A stretch of 64,000 nucleotides of DNA from Antedon mediterranea (taxonomy: Eukaryota > Echinodermata > Crinoidea > Comatulida > Antedonidae), in assembly GCF_964355755.1 (NCBI RefSeq), contig NC_092672.1, forward strand, positions 14,876,501 through 14,940,500. The letters are read 5' to 3'. This document shows positions 22,201 to 30,499 of the stretch, piece by piece. Position numbers and translations under genes: made by a program. Position 1 is the first letter of the stretch; each line of letters starts with the position of its first letter. The notes below the pieces were generated by a model. That model saw only the letters and a list, made by a program, of their open reading frames with translations, was not told where the DNA came from and did no database searches.

Positions 22201-24073
22201 GTATTAATTAATAATTACAAAAATATAAACGTAGTAGTGGTCTTTAAATGTACTTTACTATTTCAATCGACTATGAGACAGTGACAGTATTAAATTGGAA
22301 ATGTTTTACTCTATTTAGTGGTATATTATTTATAGGCCTATAAAAAAAATATTTCGTTACTGAGTGGATAATAAAGAAATATAAAGAATAATTTAATATA
22401 AAGAATATACTTTTTTTTTTCTTCTTTGTACCTATCCTCATTCCCATTCCCATTTCCTCGAAAACAGAGACCCCCACTAAAACATCTCAATATTACGTTA
22501 TATAGGGGGTCTCTGTTTTCGAGATTTTCTTGAAAACAGAGACCCCCACTAAAACGTCTCAATATTACGTCAATATTACGTTATATAGGGGGTCTCTGTT
22601 CGAGTTTTTATCGAAAACAGAGACCCCACTAAAACGTTTTAATATTACATTATATAGGGGGTCTCTGTTTTCGAGTTTTTCTCGAAAACAGAGACCCACA
22701 CTAAAACGTCTCTGTTTTCGAGAACTCTAAAACAGAGACCCTGACCCTGGGTCTCTGGTCTCTGTTTTCGAGGTCTCTGTTTTCGAGACACCCACTATTA
22801 GCTAGGCTTAGAAAATTCAACCAAAAAACATTCTAGAATAAGATAATGTAATCATAACTCCAAAGCTCACCGAAGTTTTGTGGCTCAATAGAAAACTTTA
22901 CAAATCTATAATTTCTAGAAAAATCTTTAAAAGAATTGAAACTAAAGGGCAAGGCACAACCACGCTGCATACATAAAGGCCGCCATGATACTTCTCCAAT
23001 ACAACCAGCCTAGCGCCCTCACTAGCTCTGTTCAATGGGAACGCTATAGTATTGTCTTAATTATTGAAATGTTGTGGATAAAATAGTTAACCCCATCACT
23101 CAAACAAAATGACTCAATCAAAGCAAAATTGATTAACATTTCAAGAGAGGAGGGGCCTATCTTTTCAGTCTTTGTTACTAATTGTGTTTCCTGTCACCCT
23201 TTGGTACTTTGTATTTTGTTAATTTTACTCAATTACTCTTGTTCTTTTTGTTCCATGATTTCCGAAACGTCAATCTTTTTTGTAATTAAATTTAAAGTTA
23301 TATAGTACACATCTCTTAATTTATATAATAGTTATTGCTGAAATTGTGTTGTTTTTGTTCCATGATGGTTCCAAAACGTTGATCTTTTTTGTAATTAAAT
23401 TATTAATTAATTAATTAAAAATTATAGTAAACTTCTCTTAATTTATATAATGTTATTGCTGAAATTGTAACTGTTTTATGAACAAAATAATTATTTGTGT
23501 ACACCATTTAACACCAATAACCAGCTCAAGTTTACCTGAAGTGGCGTGTAAATGAATAATTTTTTAAAATTTTATATAGGCAAATAGGAGCCATTCCAGT
23601 GCAGAAAATGATGCGTGCATTGGGCTTCAAATTGACAAAGAAGGAAGCTCGTGAAATGATTGCAGATATGGATATTGACAAGAATGGCTTGATTGATTTT
23701 AACGAATTTCTTCAGTTTATCATTGATAGACAGGGCACAGCTAGGGACATACATGCTGAGATTGAACAGGGATTTAAAATGTTTGACTATGGTTAGTGTT
23801 TTTTTGTATAAAATCTGAGTTTTTATTTACTCTATTTACAGTAAACAGTTTTTATATTAGTCCTTTGTTTGTTAAAAATGGTATCTATTCTTTAATTTAG
23901 ACGGCACTGGTCAGTTGAATTTAGATGATCTTAAGACAGCATGCAAAGAAGCTGGCGCTAAGTTCACAGAGATTGAATTAAAGGAAATGATAGAGGAGGC
24001 AGACACCAATGGAGATGGAAAGGTTAATCTTGAGGAGTTTACAAACATTATGCTGAAGACCAATCTCTTCTAA
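9752..24073 (+). CDS. Centrin-like EF-hand protein (4 coding exons, 220 aa)
   Basis: Joined coding exons are 9752-9880, 10033-10181, 23580-23791 and 23901-24073; all junctions keep frame and use GT..AG. The start ATG has an in-frame TAA at 9746-9748. Residues 1-30 are a Lys/Ser/Glu-rich tail, as in centrins. The EF-hand core starts near residue 71 (LTELTPHEIRDLKNVFEVF). Loop 1 (residues 89-100) is degenerate, lacking the Asp/Ser/Glu ligands. Loops 2 (124-135, DIDKNGLIDFNE), 3 (162-173, spanning an exon junction) and 4 (198-209, DTNGDGKVNLEE) keep most ligands, although loop 3 ends in Asp. The C-terminus KTNLF fits the centrin ending. Centrins bind Ca2+ and act at centrioles, basal bodies and in nucleotide-excision repair. 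The protein is longer than typical centrins (about 170 aa) and diverged, so exact orthology is unknown. Confidence 0.9.
10033..10181 (+). CDS. Centrin-like gene, coding exon 2
   Basis: Acceptor TTATTGTAG, donor AA|GTAAGT. Codes for residues 44-92 plus two bases of codon 93, including the first EF-hand entering helix. Confidence 0.9.
11596..11740. repeat. Dispersed repeat, copy 1 (partner at 21870-22010)
   Basis: Shares GCAGCTACCTATAAATTATAG-like sequence, GAGTTTCCA and GGGCTAGAGC-like words, in the same order and orientation as 21870-22010. No coding content. Confidence 0.6.
12260..12840 (+). mobile_element. LINE reverse transcriptase C-terminal fragment
   Basis: A 192-codon frame shows GLAVSLKKTKTQVFGNE, then VRDFVYLPVGHITN (the YLG-H-ITN block) and a thumb with SRLVYATQACYPK. 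These match the C-terminal RT portion of non-LTR elements often annotated craniofacial development protein 2-like. YADD is absent because the copy is 5'-truncated. It lies in a gene intron in the sense direction. Confidence 0.8.
13437..13918 (+). mobile_element. LINE reverse transcriptase fragment cut by a later insertion
   Basis: Two overlapping frames (13437-13757, then 13742 on) give DVIPIFKKGNKS, LNYRPVSLTS, RPGRSCNTALLEAI and VFLDVKKAFDSAPHKRL, the RT finger and palm of a jockey/CR1-like element. One frameshift lies near 13750. The reading breaks at about 13918, where a Helentron-like element begins; the continuing open frame beyond is coincidental. Confidence 0.85.
13919..14100 (+). mobile_element. 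Helentron-like element, 5' portion, inserted in a LINE
   Basis: Starts ACCTCCGCCAAGGAGGTA, a self-complementary 5' end, then a TTTG-rich tract and the body shared with 8418-9022 (GTGGTCAAGG, CCATTAAATTTTGG, GGACCACGG). Similarity fades near 14085-14100. Confidence 0.65.
14994..15272. repeat. 57-bp tandem repeat, about five copies
   Basis: CATTTTG/CATTTTA landmarks fall at about 14994, 15051, 15108, 15166 and 15222, a 56-58 bp period. Each unit carries TATTTATTTGTTGATAAGCC and AATTTTCCAGTCTTA. Because 57 is a multiple of three, short peptides repeat on either strand; I regard these as by-products. Further single units lie at 15826-15905 and 16093-16145. Confidence 0.85.
15826..16145. repeat. 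Scattered extra units of the 57-bp repeat
   Basis: Two units at 15826-15905 and one near 16093-16145, with a shared trailing segment (GACCCTTCCACAGTGCA...) that also follows the main array at 15285-15345. The larger unit has therefore itself been duplicated. Confidence 0.65.
16187..16263. repeat. (TA)n microsatellite
   Basis: Two TA runs are separated by a short ACTTAATACTTAATATT spacer. The whole stretch is nearly self-complementary. Confidence 0.9.
16945..18384 (-). CDS. LINE ORF2, reverse transcriptase part
   Basis: 479 codons carrying the full RT domain: VARVVPIFKSGN, NYRPISILP, IGIFIDLSKAFDTINHD (palm A), CGVPQGSILGPLLFILYIND (palm B), VLFADDTN (catalytic YxDD equivalent) and VKSTKFLGVHID, then a thumb and a C-terminal segment with YHNYNTRSKDKM and GPKLWNDLN. 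It copies element RNA at the nicked target. The true protein continues from the upstream endonuclease frame; the apparent start here is only where this frame opens after a 1-base indel near 18353-18362. Confidence 0.92.
   Translation of the reverse strand: MLLWHLLLYIIIFNLSLETGMVPDSMKVARVVPIFKSGNKSDVSNYRPISILPTASKILEKIVQIRVNNYITKFNILNNAQYGFRKNSSTFMAVIDLVERITDALDKKKNTIGIFIDLSKAFDTINHDILLKKLEHYGIRGTALKWFRNYISGRKQFTSIDNTSSCLMDINCGVPQGSILGPLLFILYINDVFNCSNSLSFVLFADDTNISASHENLDTLIELVNGELKNVSDWFMCNKLSINVKKTNYIIFRNQRNPSNLENVNIYVNNKRIDRVKSTKFLGVHIDEFLTYKNHINVTARKISRYVGILYKVRHFLPTYALWTIYKSLIEPVLNYCNIIWCSTFPSYLDELFKLQKRALRAITWSKFNDSMTECFYKFKLLKIADINKYQIGLFMYNVTTNQDVRFSSLFIKNGSYHNYNTRSKDKMRLRKRNRTSTSFTVSCVGPKLWNDLNYELQSTKSIYIFKSLFKEHLLSFYK
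18344..19966 (-). CDS. LINE ORF2, apurinic endonuclease and linker part
   Basis: 540 codons. The endonuclease domain shows LHMNARSLPKHFDEI, LGFSETWI, GGGVCLYLK, MLYRPPNSN, ILGDFNQDL, SATILDNI and DITDHLPIFM, the ordered motifs of APE-type LINE endonucleases that nick the target DNA. A linker follows with KKPWITTGILISIKKKNKLYKKY and the pre-RT region (DAFNDFFSNIGNELA). The frame ends at 18344, but the RT protein resumes in another frame, so one indel separates them. Active-site Asn, Glu, Asp and His positions look preserved. Confidence 0.92.
   Translation of the reverse strand: MFFFQYYFMSTTQYENKSSPTHSIDCFESDEAGLCKYFTPIQLNELQAQIDNNGIFTTLHMNARSLPKHFDEISIMLDTIGRAFDVLGFSETWINKNTPIDLLNINGYNMYTCNREGRVGGGVCLYLKEQINTVTRDDFVFNDNSIDSLFLEIINTNGKNTIVGMLYRPPNSNVNSFNSDLEEILHKLNRENKNCYILGDFNQDLLKYDIQKTTQEFTNIIYSTSFNPLINLPTRITSYSATILDNIITNDDNISHCGVIVTDITDHLPIFMTTHLSLNTNTQAPITKQKIINDTTLNNLLIAISNEDWGELYLCTDTNTSYNLFIKKLSNLIDNNIPTKSNKPNGNTKKKPWITTGILISIKKKNKLYKKYLKNPTQLLKNIYKKYKNKLTHLIRIRKKQYYSKKLDAARHDSKQTWKVLNEVLNRKKSSVKPNEVINHSNKTLVCDPKGMSDAFNDFFSNIGNELANKIPNVNNSDFKQYMKESQSQSIFFNPTNEEEVIEIVSQIKNSNSEGVDNLSNRILKHIIAAVASPLVHNYL
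20207..21031 (-). CDS. LINE ORF1, L1-type RNA-binding protein
   Basis: 274 codons. A basic Gly/Lys-rich N-terminus (MGGGKPKGGQRDD) leads into a heptad-like coiled coil at about residues 75-135 (MKKMEQEIEDIRESLDESEQ), an RRM-like block starting RRNCLVIHGLEEK, and a C-terminal domain with DRSHRLG and RGVIVKFAQYNKR. This is the transposase-22-like layout of LINE ORF1 proteins, which trimerise and coat the element RNA. ORF2 lies about 240 bases downstream. Confidence 0.88.
   Translation of the reverse strand: MGGGKPKGGQRDDSPAARPRRNQKEAEGKGIPCLNDKLDKSNCDIDSKEIAGIIQSELKLLFDGKSDILDNLAKQITSMIKDQLAEHIMQIVSKATMDALRFELDESNDRMKKMEQEIEDIRESLDESEQYSRRNCLVIHGLEEKVGENTDNIVTQLFSSKMNLTVNHNDIDRSHRLGPKKPSNGKPRGVIVKFAQYNKRNEVYKAKRKLKGTDTFIHENLTMKRMKLLRTIKTQHNSALTAVWTQDGRIHVLTKNNKKIIVTKFSDLNKLHST
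21870..22010. repeat. Dispersed repeat, copy 2 (partner at 11596-11740)
   Basis: Matches 11596-11740 in order and orientation, including CTACCTATAAATTATAG. Confidence 0.6.
22445..22795. repeat. Tandem palindromic array around GGGTCTCTGTTTTCGAG
   Basis: The word GGGGTCTCTGTTTTCGAG and its complement alternate at least four times, so successive units can fold as hairpins of about 40-50 bp with AT-rich loops (ACGTTATATAG). The right part collapses into short bare copies of TCTCTGTTTTCGAG. Overlapping short frames on both strands are by-products. Confidence 0.85.
23245..23471. repeat. Tandem duplication of about 110 bp in intron 2
   Basis: TTTTTGTTCCATGAT through TTATTGCTGAAATTGT occurs twice, starting near 23245 and 23352. 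The copies differ by small indels, including an expanded TTAA run. Confidence 0.8.
23580..23791 (+). CDS. Centrin-like gene, coding exon 3
   Basis: Acceptor TTTATATAG, donor TATG|GTTAGT. Completes codon 93 and codes residues 94-163, including MMRALGF and intact EF-hand loop 2 (DIDKNGLIDFNE). Confidence 0.93.
23901..24073 (+). CDS. Centrin-like gene, last coding exon
   Basis: Acceptor TTTAATTTAG. Codes residues 164-220 with the rest of EF-hand 3, all of EF-hand 4 (DTNGDGKVNLEE) and KTNLF, then TAA at 24071-24073. No canonical AATAAA is seen close downstream; AATATAAA near 24108 is a weak candidate. Confidence 0.93.
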
Positions 24074-24249
24074 TTTAAACAGTATACTAATGCATTGTGT
24101 AAAGCGAATATAAATATTGAACTAAACTGAGAACTCAATTTGACATTTTTTTGCTTTAAATTACTCAGTTTTTTTAGGTAAATACATTTAGGTTATACAT
24201 AAGTATATGTAACATTTAGTCACAATTAAATTTACAATATTTAATAGTC

Positions 24250-25210
24250 ATTTAAATGTCCTTGTCTAAAGCCTCCCTGGACCTCCGATAGACATTATTA
24301 TTCTCAAGATAACAAGAAATGTTCTGGGAAAAAATTCTATTAAAAATCTTTGAAACACATGATGTCAGAAATATTCCTCTGTAATTATTCATATCTTTCC
24401 ATTCTCCTTTCTTAAAAATTGGGACTATACTACTAACATTCCATTCATTTGGAATAGTTTCGAGATGAATAATTCTATTAAATAACTCTAAAATAGAATG
24501 ATACAATATTTCTTAAAATAACATTTTCTTTCCACCATTCTTTAACAATGCAATTGTAATTGGAGCTTTATTATTTTTGGCAAATGAGATTGCCTCGGCC
24601 ACAATATCAACATTAATTTCTATATTATAGTATATACAATTATCATCGTCGTTTGTTGATTGATCAATATTATCATGTCGAATGTGTTCAACAAACTTAT
24701 TTGTTCTAAAAGAGCTACTATCATTCATATTTATATTCATTTTACCTAATGTTTCCCAGTTATTGTTTTATAGTTTGGTTCATCATCTTCTTGTCTGATA
24801 TAACCTCATTTGACCCAGGACCCCTAATACAATCAACCTTATTGTTTAACAATAAGGTTGATTGATTGTAATAATATTACAATTTTGTTTAGATTCTCTA
24901 AGAAATTCCCAGAAATCTTTACATGAGGGACCGCCCTTTTTTGCAATATCAACATTCTTTTCAAGAATACGCTTTTGTTGATAAGAAGCCAAATACAATT
25001 GCTTGTACCAGCATCTTAGTTATTTGACTTTACATAATGTCTATGAAGTCTTCTTCCTGTCGTTTATAGTTTACTTGTTTATCAAACCATGGTTTTCGTT
25101 TACTCTTCATCTCTTTAACTCCTATGGCTTCAGTTGCCGCGGATATTACAATATCTTTGGCGTTATCAAAAGAATTGGCATCCCAATTAATAAAACTGTG
25201 AGATATGTAT
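24250..25210 (-). mobile_element. LINE fragment, linker to RT start
   Basis: Minus-strand frames 24740-24513 and 24506-24252 give AISFAKNNKAP, then LETIPNEWNVSSIVPIFKKG and WKDMNNYRGIFLTSCVSKIFNRI, the start of a LINE RT. Upstream (about 25130-25050) KPWFDKQV marks the endonuclease-RT linker. Several stops and frameshifts are present, and the catalytic motifs are missing. Confidence 0.82.
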
Positions 25211-25279
25211 CATTCTTAATGTCCCATAGGTTTCTGAGGTTGGATAATTATAACATCCATCAACAGTAAAACTTTAAAA

Positions 25280-27792
25280 TATATATTGCATGTGCGCTAT
25301 TATGATCTAACAATCTTTGAGTTAAAAAATCTCATATGTAATGGATGTTTCTTATCTTCTAAAATTTTACTTAATTTACTTAGGACCTGTTTTTCATAAA
25401 GATATTTTAAATCATTAACCGTACAACCAATTATATTTGATGCTATCTTAGTAATTCTAATGAGACCTTTCTTGTGTGTTTCATTTAAATTACCGAACCA
25501 AGCAATAAAAGAGATAACTAGTACTGATTGAATAACTGTTTCATAGAATAATTTTTTAAAGTACCACAGCTAACATTAAATTTATTTAGCTTTCTTAGGA
25601 AATATAACCTTTGGTGACCTTTCTTAATTATCTCGGCCATATTTTTTTCAAAACTAAGTTGATCATCAATATGTGTACCAAGATATTTGGTTTCATGAAC
25701 ACGTTCAATTGTCTGATCATTAACTATCAGATAACTTTTTTCATTTTTCTTTTTCCTAAAATCCCATATAATTTCTTTAGTTTTATTAAAATTAATCTTA
25801 AGGTAATTGTCATTGCACCATGACATTAATTTAACATATTCAGCCTTATACACATGATCGTCAGCATTTTTCAATAGACCAATCAGTACCATGTCATCTG
25901 CGTATTTGATTATATGACACATGCTACATGAAGATCGACATTCACTAGTATATATTGTAAATAAACTTGGTGACAGACAACACCCCTGGGGTGCACCAGT
26001 GTTGATCCTTCTAATCTCTGAGATAGATTTACCAACTTTAACCGATTTGTAAGAAAATCACCAACCCATAGAGCAAGGTAAGGATTAACCTTCCATTCAG
26101 ACATTTTATTCATTAAAATATGAGGCTGCATCAAATTAAATGCAGATGAAAAGTCTATGAATAGCCCTCGAGCATAGGTCCCCTTCTTATCTAAATGTGA
26201 AACCACCAGGTCTAACAAGGTTATAATAGCATCATCGACCCCTCTATTACATTGATATGCAAATTGGTTATTATCCATAAAATCACTACATTCAGACATT
26301 AGTTGACTTCTAACAATTTTCTCAAGGATCTTCATTAGAATAGATGTTAATGCCACTGGTCTGAAGTCGTTAATGATTTTAGGGTTACCGGTACACATTT
26401 TCGGAACAGGTATAATCTCAGAGACCTTCCATAGATCAGGTACCACCCCCGTGTTCAGTGAACACTGGAAAAGCTGGCTTATTATTGGTGAAAGCTGAGA
26501 GGCACATGATCTAATCAAACGCCCTGATACACCGTCCGGACCCTTTGTTACTAACATTTACCCTTTCCATATATTTCTTAACATCATCTACATCAATTTG
26601 TATTGCACTTTTATCATTCATTTCATTTTTAAACCCTTCAGCAGATGCAGTCATTTCACATTTAAAATTTATTTCATCAAATCTAGAATAAAAAATATTA
26701 AAATCATTTGGTTTAAAACTGTGTTCAATTTCATTATTTTTCTTCCCTATACCTGTAATTTTCCTAACTCCATTCCAGGCACTTGAATTTGTTCTCAATT
26801 TTTTCTCCATATTCTTTTTTACATGCTTTGATTTTCTTAGTTACACATTTTTTAATCTTTTTCTTTTCCATCTCGTTGCATTTGTTTTTGGATGCAATAT
26901 ATTTCTTAAATAATTCCTTTCTTAAATCTTTTGTGAGCCAAGGCTTAGGCCTATTATTATTAAATATTCTAATTTTCTTTTTGGGTAAGATCAGATTTTG
27001 ACAGAATTTTATATATTCAACAATTGCTACTGTAGCCTCATTTAAAGTTTCCGAAGAGTCCATAAACATATTCCAATCAGTGGCTTCATAACACCCTTTT
27101 AACTCATTAACCTTATCCTCAGCAGACCACACTAATCTTTCTATAACAATAGGTTTCTGCTGTTTAAGTTTCTGTTTATATTTCGGAATAAGATTAATAC
27201 AATTATGATCAGAATTTCCTATACCTAGTAATTTATAAGCCTTATAGGCTTCACTAATATTCCCAAAACACTTATCTAATACATTTTCTTTTCTAGTAGC
27301 ATATTTAACATGCTGTCTATACTCGGGTAGGAACTTCTTGATCTTGCAGCCCTTGTTAAAATCGCCCATCACAAAGTTTGGTGCATCTGGTGCAATCTTC
27401 TCCATCCTGCGAATAACCTCAGAGACTTTCTGTGCCGCGATCATGTCGTTAGCATTTGGGTGGATATACGCACAAGTAATATATATTCTGTTAAATTCTC
27501 TCGGAAGATAATACGGTCTCAACGAAAGTGTCAACAATTCAATGTCAACAGAACAATATTGTTCCTTCACCGAAACATTTCTGCACCATTTATTATTCAC
27601 GTAGTTACATACACCCCCGCCTTTAGCTTTACCGGTGACATCCCTGCTTCTATCCATACGAAATAAGGAAAACCCATCAATACTTAACAATTCATCCGGA
27701 TCGGTATTGCAAAACCATGTTTCTGATATGCATATCACACACACATTTCGGTATTCATTTCGATATTTACAACACGCTTGTAATTCATCCAT
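25280..27792 (-). mobile_element. LINE with endonuclease and RT, frameshifted
   Basis: Frame 27792-26764 is an APE-type endonuclease (ICISETWF, FVMGDFNKG, LLGIGNSDHN) plus the linker RPKPWLTKDLRKELFKKY. Frames 26810-26511 and 26557-25910 give the RT start and palm (KVSEIIPVPKM, RPVALTSILMKILEKIV, LFIDFSSAFNLMQP). GAPQGCCLSP is readable in the next frame near 25990. Frame 25922-25518 has IIKYADDMVLIG and the thumb (KYLGTHIDDQLSF). C-terminal homology continues to about 25280 with stops. At least three frameshifts disable it. The 5' end lacks ORF1. Confidence 0.9.
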
Positions 27793-27904
27793 TTTGTTTC
27801 TTAACGATCTAGCATTACCAAAATTGCCTCTCCGCTAAAAAGTCTGCCGACATTTCCGCTTGGGCTGCTCCGTATATCTCTTTTACCAGTTTCGTCTTCT
27901 TTCA

Positions 27905-28500
27905 TGGCTAGTTGTTTAAGTTGTTTGATGTCTTTCTTGGTTTTCAATTATCTTGATGTTTGTGTTCTGCTTATAAAGGGTGAGTAGGTCGTTGCTGAGA
28001 GTTATTGGTAGGGTGATTCTCGGTCTTCCTCGAAATGTTATATTGGTAGTGTTGCTTATTGCTGTGTTAGCTGGTGTACATGGGTCTTGTCTGAGAATGT
28101 GACCAATTGTCTCCATCTTGCGTCAAATATTTCTAACGATTGGTTTTGTTCCTGTCCTTCTGTATACATTTATGTTCGATATCCTGTCTGCAGAGGAACC
28201 TGATACCTATAATTTTGCGAAGTTGCTGTCTGTGAAATGTGTCAAGTTTATGTGCTTCTTCTTTTGTGAGTCCCCATGTTTCGGAGTTGTAGAGTAAATA
28301 CTTTTAACTAGTGAGTTGTACAACTTAATAAGTATTTTCAATTTGATTTTATCGTTTCGAAGCCACATCGAGTTTAGTTTGGTCATTGCTACACGCGCTA
28401 GTTGTTTTCTTCTAATTATGTCTTGTCTGTCCCCAAGGAGCGATCCTACTTTTTTCGTGTTTCTCCATTGCTCTTGTATGTCTTCTTTTTTCTCGTCCAA
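27905..28500 (-). mobile_element. LINE RT C-terminal fragment
   Basis: Minus frames 28500-28207 (KVGSLLGDRQDIIRRKQLA, then IKLYNSLVKSI) and 28116-27916 (METIGHILRQD, CTPANTAI) match the end of the LINE type also seen at 12.26 kb. It ends abruptly at 28500, where a Penelope-like element starts on the other strand. Confidence 0.8.
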
Positions 28501-29369
28501 AAATGGGACCTAACTTTGCTTGCCTCTTTATGGGGTATTTTGAGCAGAATGTGTTACGAGATTTTAAGGGAAAGAAACCAGATTTATTCAAACGGTATAT
28601 TGATGATTGTGTTGGTGTTATGTCAGGAACTTTAGATGAACTTAATGAGTTCATTAACTTCGTGAACAATTTTCATCCTGCTATAAAGTTTACTCATGAA
28701 ATTTCTGACAAGTTTGTGAATTTCCTTGATATTAGTTTATCTATTGATAAACCTGGTCTTTCTACATCCGTTCACTACAAAGATACTGACGCGCACACTT
28801 ATCTAAATTACAACTCTTCGCATCCTCCAGCTTGTAAGAATGCTATACCGTATTCGCAACTTGTTAGACTTCGACGTTTATGTAGCGATGATGATGAATT
28901 TAACATCAAAGCATCTGAGATGATCGATTTTTTCAATGCACGCGAATATCCATCTGACATTACTGTGAAATCTATAAGAAAAGTTTGCCAGTTAACGCAC
29001 GAGGACACATTGCAACCTACACATAATACAAATGCTTGTGACCGCATACCTCTAGTCCTCACGTATCATCCTATGAATAAGAAGGTTATTACCATTGTCC
29101 GCGATAACTTTTCAATTTTGACTGAAGATAAATCCGCTACAAAAGATATTTTTCAAGAACCACCCATGATAGCTTACAGACGTGATGAAAGCATTAAAGA
29201 CACTTTAGTTAAATCTAAATTATAAAACAAAGGTAATGAATCAACTGGAACATTCAAATGTAATAGAAATAGATGTTCGACATGTAATTACGTTTCATAA
29301 CCAAATAGTAGGACCTTCTGGTAATTATGTTATCACAGATCGTATTACTTGCACCACTAGAAATCTACC

Positions 29370-29666
29370 GTAGTTTATTGTATTTCATGTACTAAATGTA
29401 ATATGCTTTATATTGGTGAAACTAAACGCAGGTTAGGTGATAGGTTTGTAGAACATTTAAGGTCTATTAAACTAAAGACTCCCGGATTACCTGTAGCCAC
29501 CCATTTTTGTAATAATGAGCATTCCCTTTCGAATATTACAATTTCTGGTGTTAAGGTAAATGGTTCTGAGACATCTCGTAAAATTATAGAAGAAAGAATA
29601 ATTGTAAAGCTTGGCACTCTTGCCCCTACCGGCATAAATGTACAATTTAGATCTTTTAAACATTAA
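29370..29666 (+). pseudogene. GIY-YIG endonuclease domain of Penelope-like element 1
   Basis: Reads VVYCISCTKCNMLYIGETKRR, with YIG at the second half-motif and the catalytic Arg context RLGDRF, then EHSLSNITI and EERIIVKLGTLAP near the C-terminus. It is in frame from about 29370 to the stop at 29666, but disconnected from the RT frame by frameshifts and stops between 29226 and 29369. Confidence 0.85.
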
Positions 29667-29848
29667 TTTTGCCAGAGACATTCACATATTAACAATTATT
29701 CTCACTTGAAGCTTTTTATAAGCAACCATTTCTGCTTTGTACCCCATAGCTTTTGGAGGCGTGTCTTTATAACTATGACTTTTGATTGGCTGATTTGTGT
29801 TATTATGTAATTTTGTGACTTATATATGTTATCCTTTGTTACATTTCT

Positions 29849-29890
29849 CTTCACCTGATGATGGGCTATGCCCGAAACATGTCGTAAAAA
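29849..29890 (+). ncRNA. Hammerhead-ribozyme-like core, Penelope element 1
   Basis: Has CTGATGA (29855-29861), a GGGC/GCCC stem II, GAAAC, and GTC at 29881-29883. Stem I is short and imperfect (TTCAC against GTAAA, one mismatch) and stem III is at most two pairs. Minimal hammerheads are known in Penelope-like elements; self-cleavage of this copy is uncertain. Confidence 0.5.
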
Positions 29891-29949
29891 TAAACGTATA
29901 TTGAGGCAGTTTTAACTTATTTGATCTTGATTTTTTTCTATATCCTGCC

Positions 29950-30490
29950 TATGCAGCTATTTGATGTATATTGTTCGAGTCTCGGTTGGGTCGACTTTTT
30001 CTCATTCTCACAGATTTCCTCATCTTTATCGTTTCAAATTAATTTATTAAATTACAGTATATCACCGGGTGGTTTAGAATTAATGTTCTTTGCCTCTTGT
30101 GTTTATATATATAAAAGTATCTCTTTGGAGATCCCGCCTCGTGAATAAAAATACTGAAAGATGAGGGCGTATCAATTTGATCTCTGTTGCGCGTGCGTAC
30201 AACTGAGGACTAGCGCTGTTCCGCCGTAACACGCCGAGAATGTTAAAGAGTCGCTATCCAATCGAGTTTGAACAATACCATGAAAGCCCCAGTGGTCTAA
30301 TGGTTAGGACATCTGCATATCAAGCAGGCGGTCCGAGTTCGAGTCTCGGTTAGGGCGACTTTTTCTCATTCTCACAGATTTCCTCATCTTTATCGTTTCA
30401 AATTAATTAATTAAATTTCAGTATATCACCGGGCGGTTTCGAATTAATGTTCATTTCCTAATGTGTTTATATATATATATATATATATTT
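29950..30490 (+). mobile_element. tRNA-like SINE, tandem arrangement
   Basis: A tRNA-like 3' end (GTTCGAGTCTCGG near 29975) with a tail running to about 30110 is followed by a unique block, a full tRNA-like head (30286-30357) and the same tail again (TCACAGATTTCCTCATC to about 30470), ending in a TA run. The same order appears on the minus strand at 62.73-63.13 kb. Confidence 0.7.
30286..30357 (+). tRNA. tRNA-like SINE head (not a confident tRNA gene)
   Basis: A-box-like TGGTCTAATGGTTAGGAC, an anticodon arm CTGC-ATATCAA-GCAG (anticodon position reads ATC) and a B box GAGTTCGAGTC are visible. The acceptor stem has mismatches and the arm sits inside a repeated unit, so it is treated as tRNA-derived. 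Confidence 0.4.
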
Positions 30491-30499
30491 AGATTTATT

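Larger units (their letters stand above)
10182..23579 (+). other. Intron 2 of the centrin-like gene, 13.4 kb
   Basis: Interrupts degenerate EF-hand 1. Stretches without separate entries (10182-11177, 11741-12259, 12841-13436, 14101-14993, 15273-15825, 16264-16724 and 21300-21869) show only AT-rich DNA and short repeat words. At 11178-11250 and 14254-14320 a shared segment (AAGAAATATTTCTTACAAAA) marks another dispersed repeat. Confidence 0.85.
28503..29900 (+). mobile_element. Penelope-like element 1 (RT plus GIY-YIG)
   Basis: Frame 28503-29225 (240 codons) reads MGPNFACLFMGYFEQ, KRYIDDCVGV (catalytic YIDD), VNFLDISL, YNSSHPPACKNAIPYSQ and LRRLCSDDDEF, the RT palm and thumb of Penelope-like retroelements. 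A Cys-rich segment (FKCNRNRCSTCNYV) follows in frame with stops. The GIY-YIG nuclease part (29403-29666) contains MLYIGETKRRLGDRFVEHL and PVATHFCNNEHS. The N-terminal RT half is missing, and it is broken between RT and nuclease. A hammerhead-like core lies 190 bases downstream. Confidence 0.9.

Noticed and set aside
22271-22730. Several 66-74 codon frames with repeated ENRDP/RGSLF peptides
   Set aside because: They are translations of the palindromic GGGTCTCTGTTTTCGAG array on both strands.
30286-30357. A functional tRNA gene
   Set aside because: Acceptor-stem mismatches, an unusual ATC anticodon and membership of a repeated SINE unit make a pseudo-tRNA more likely.
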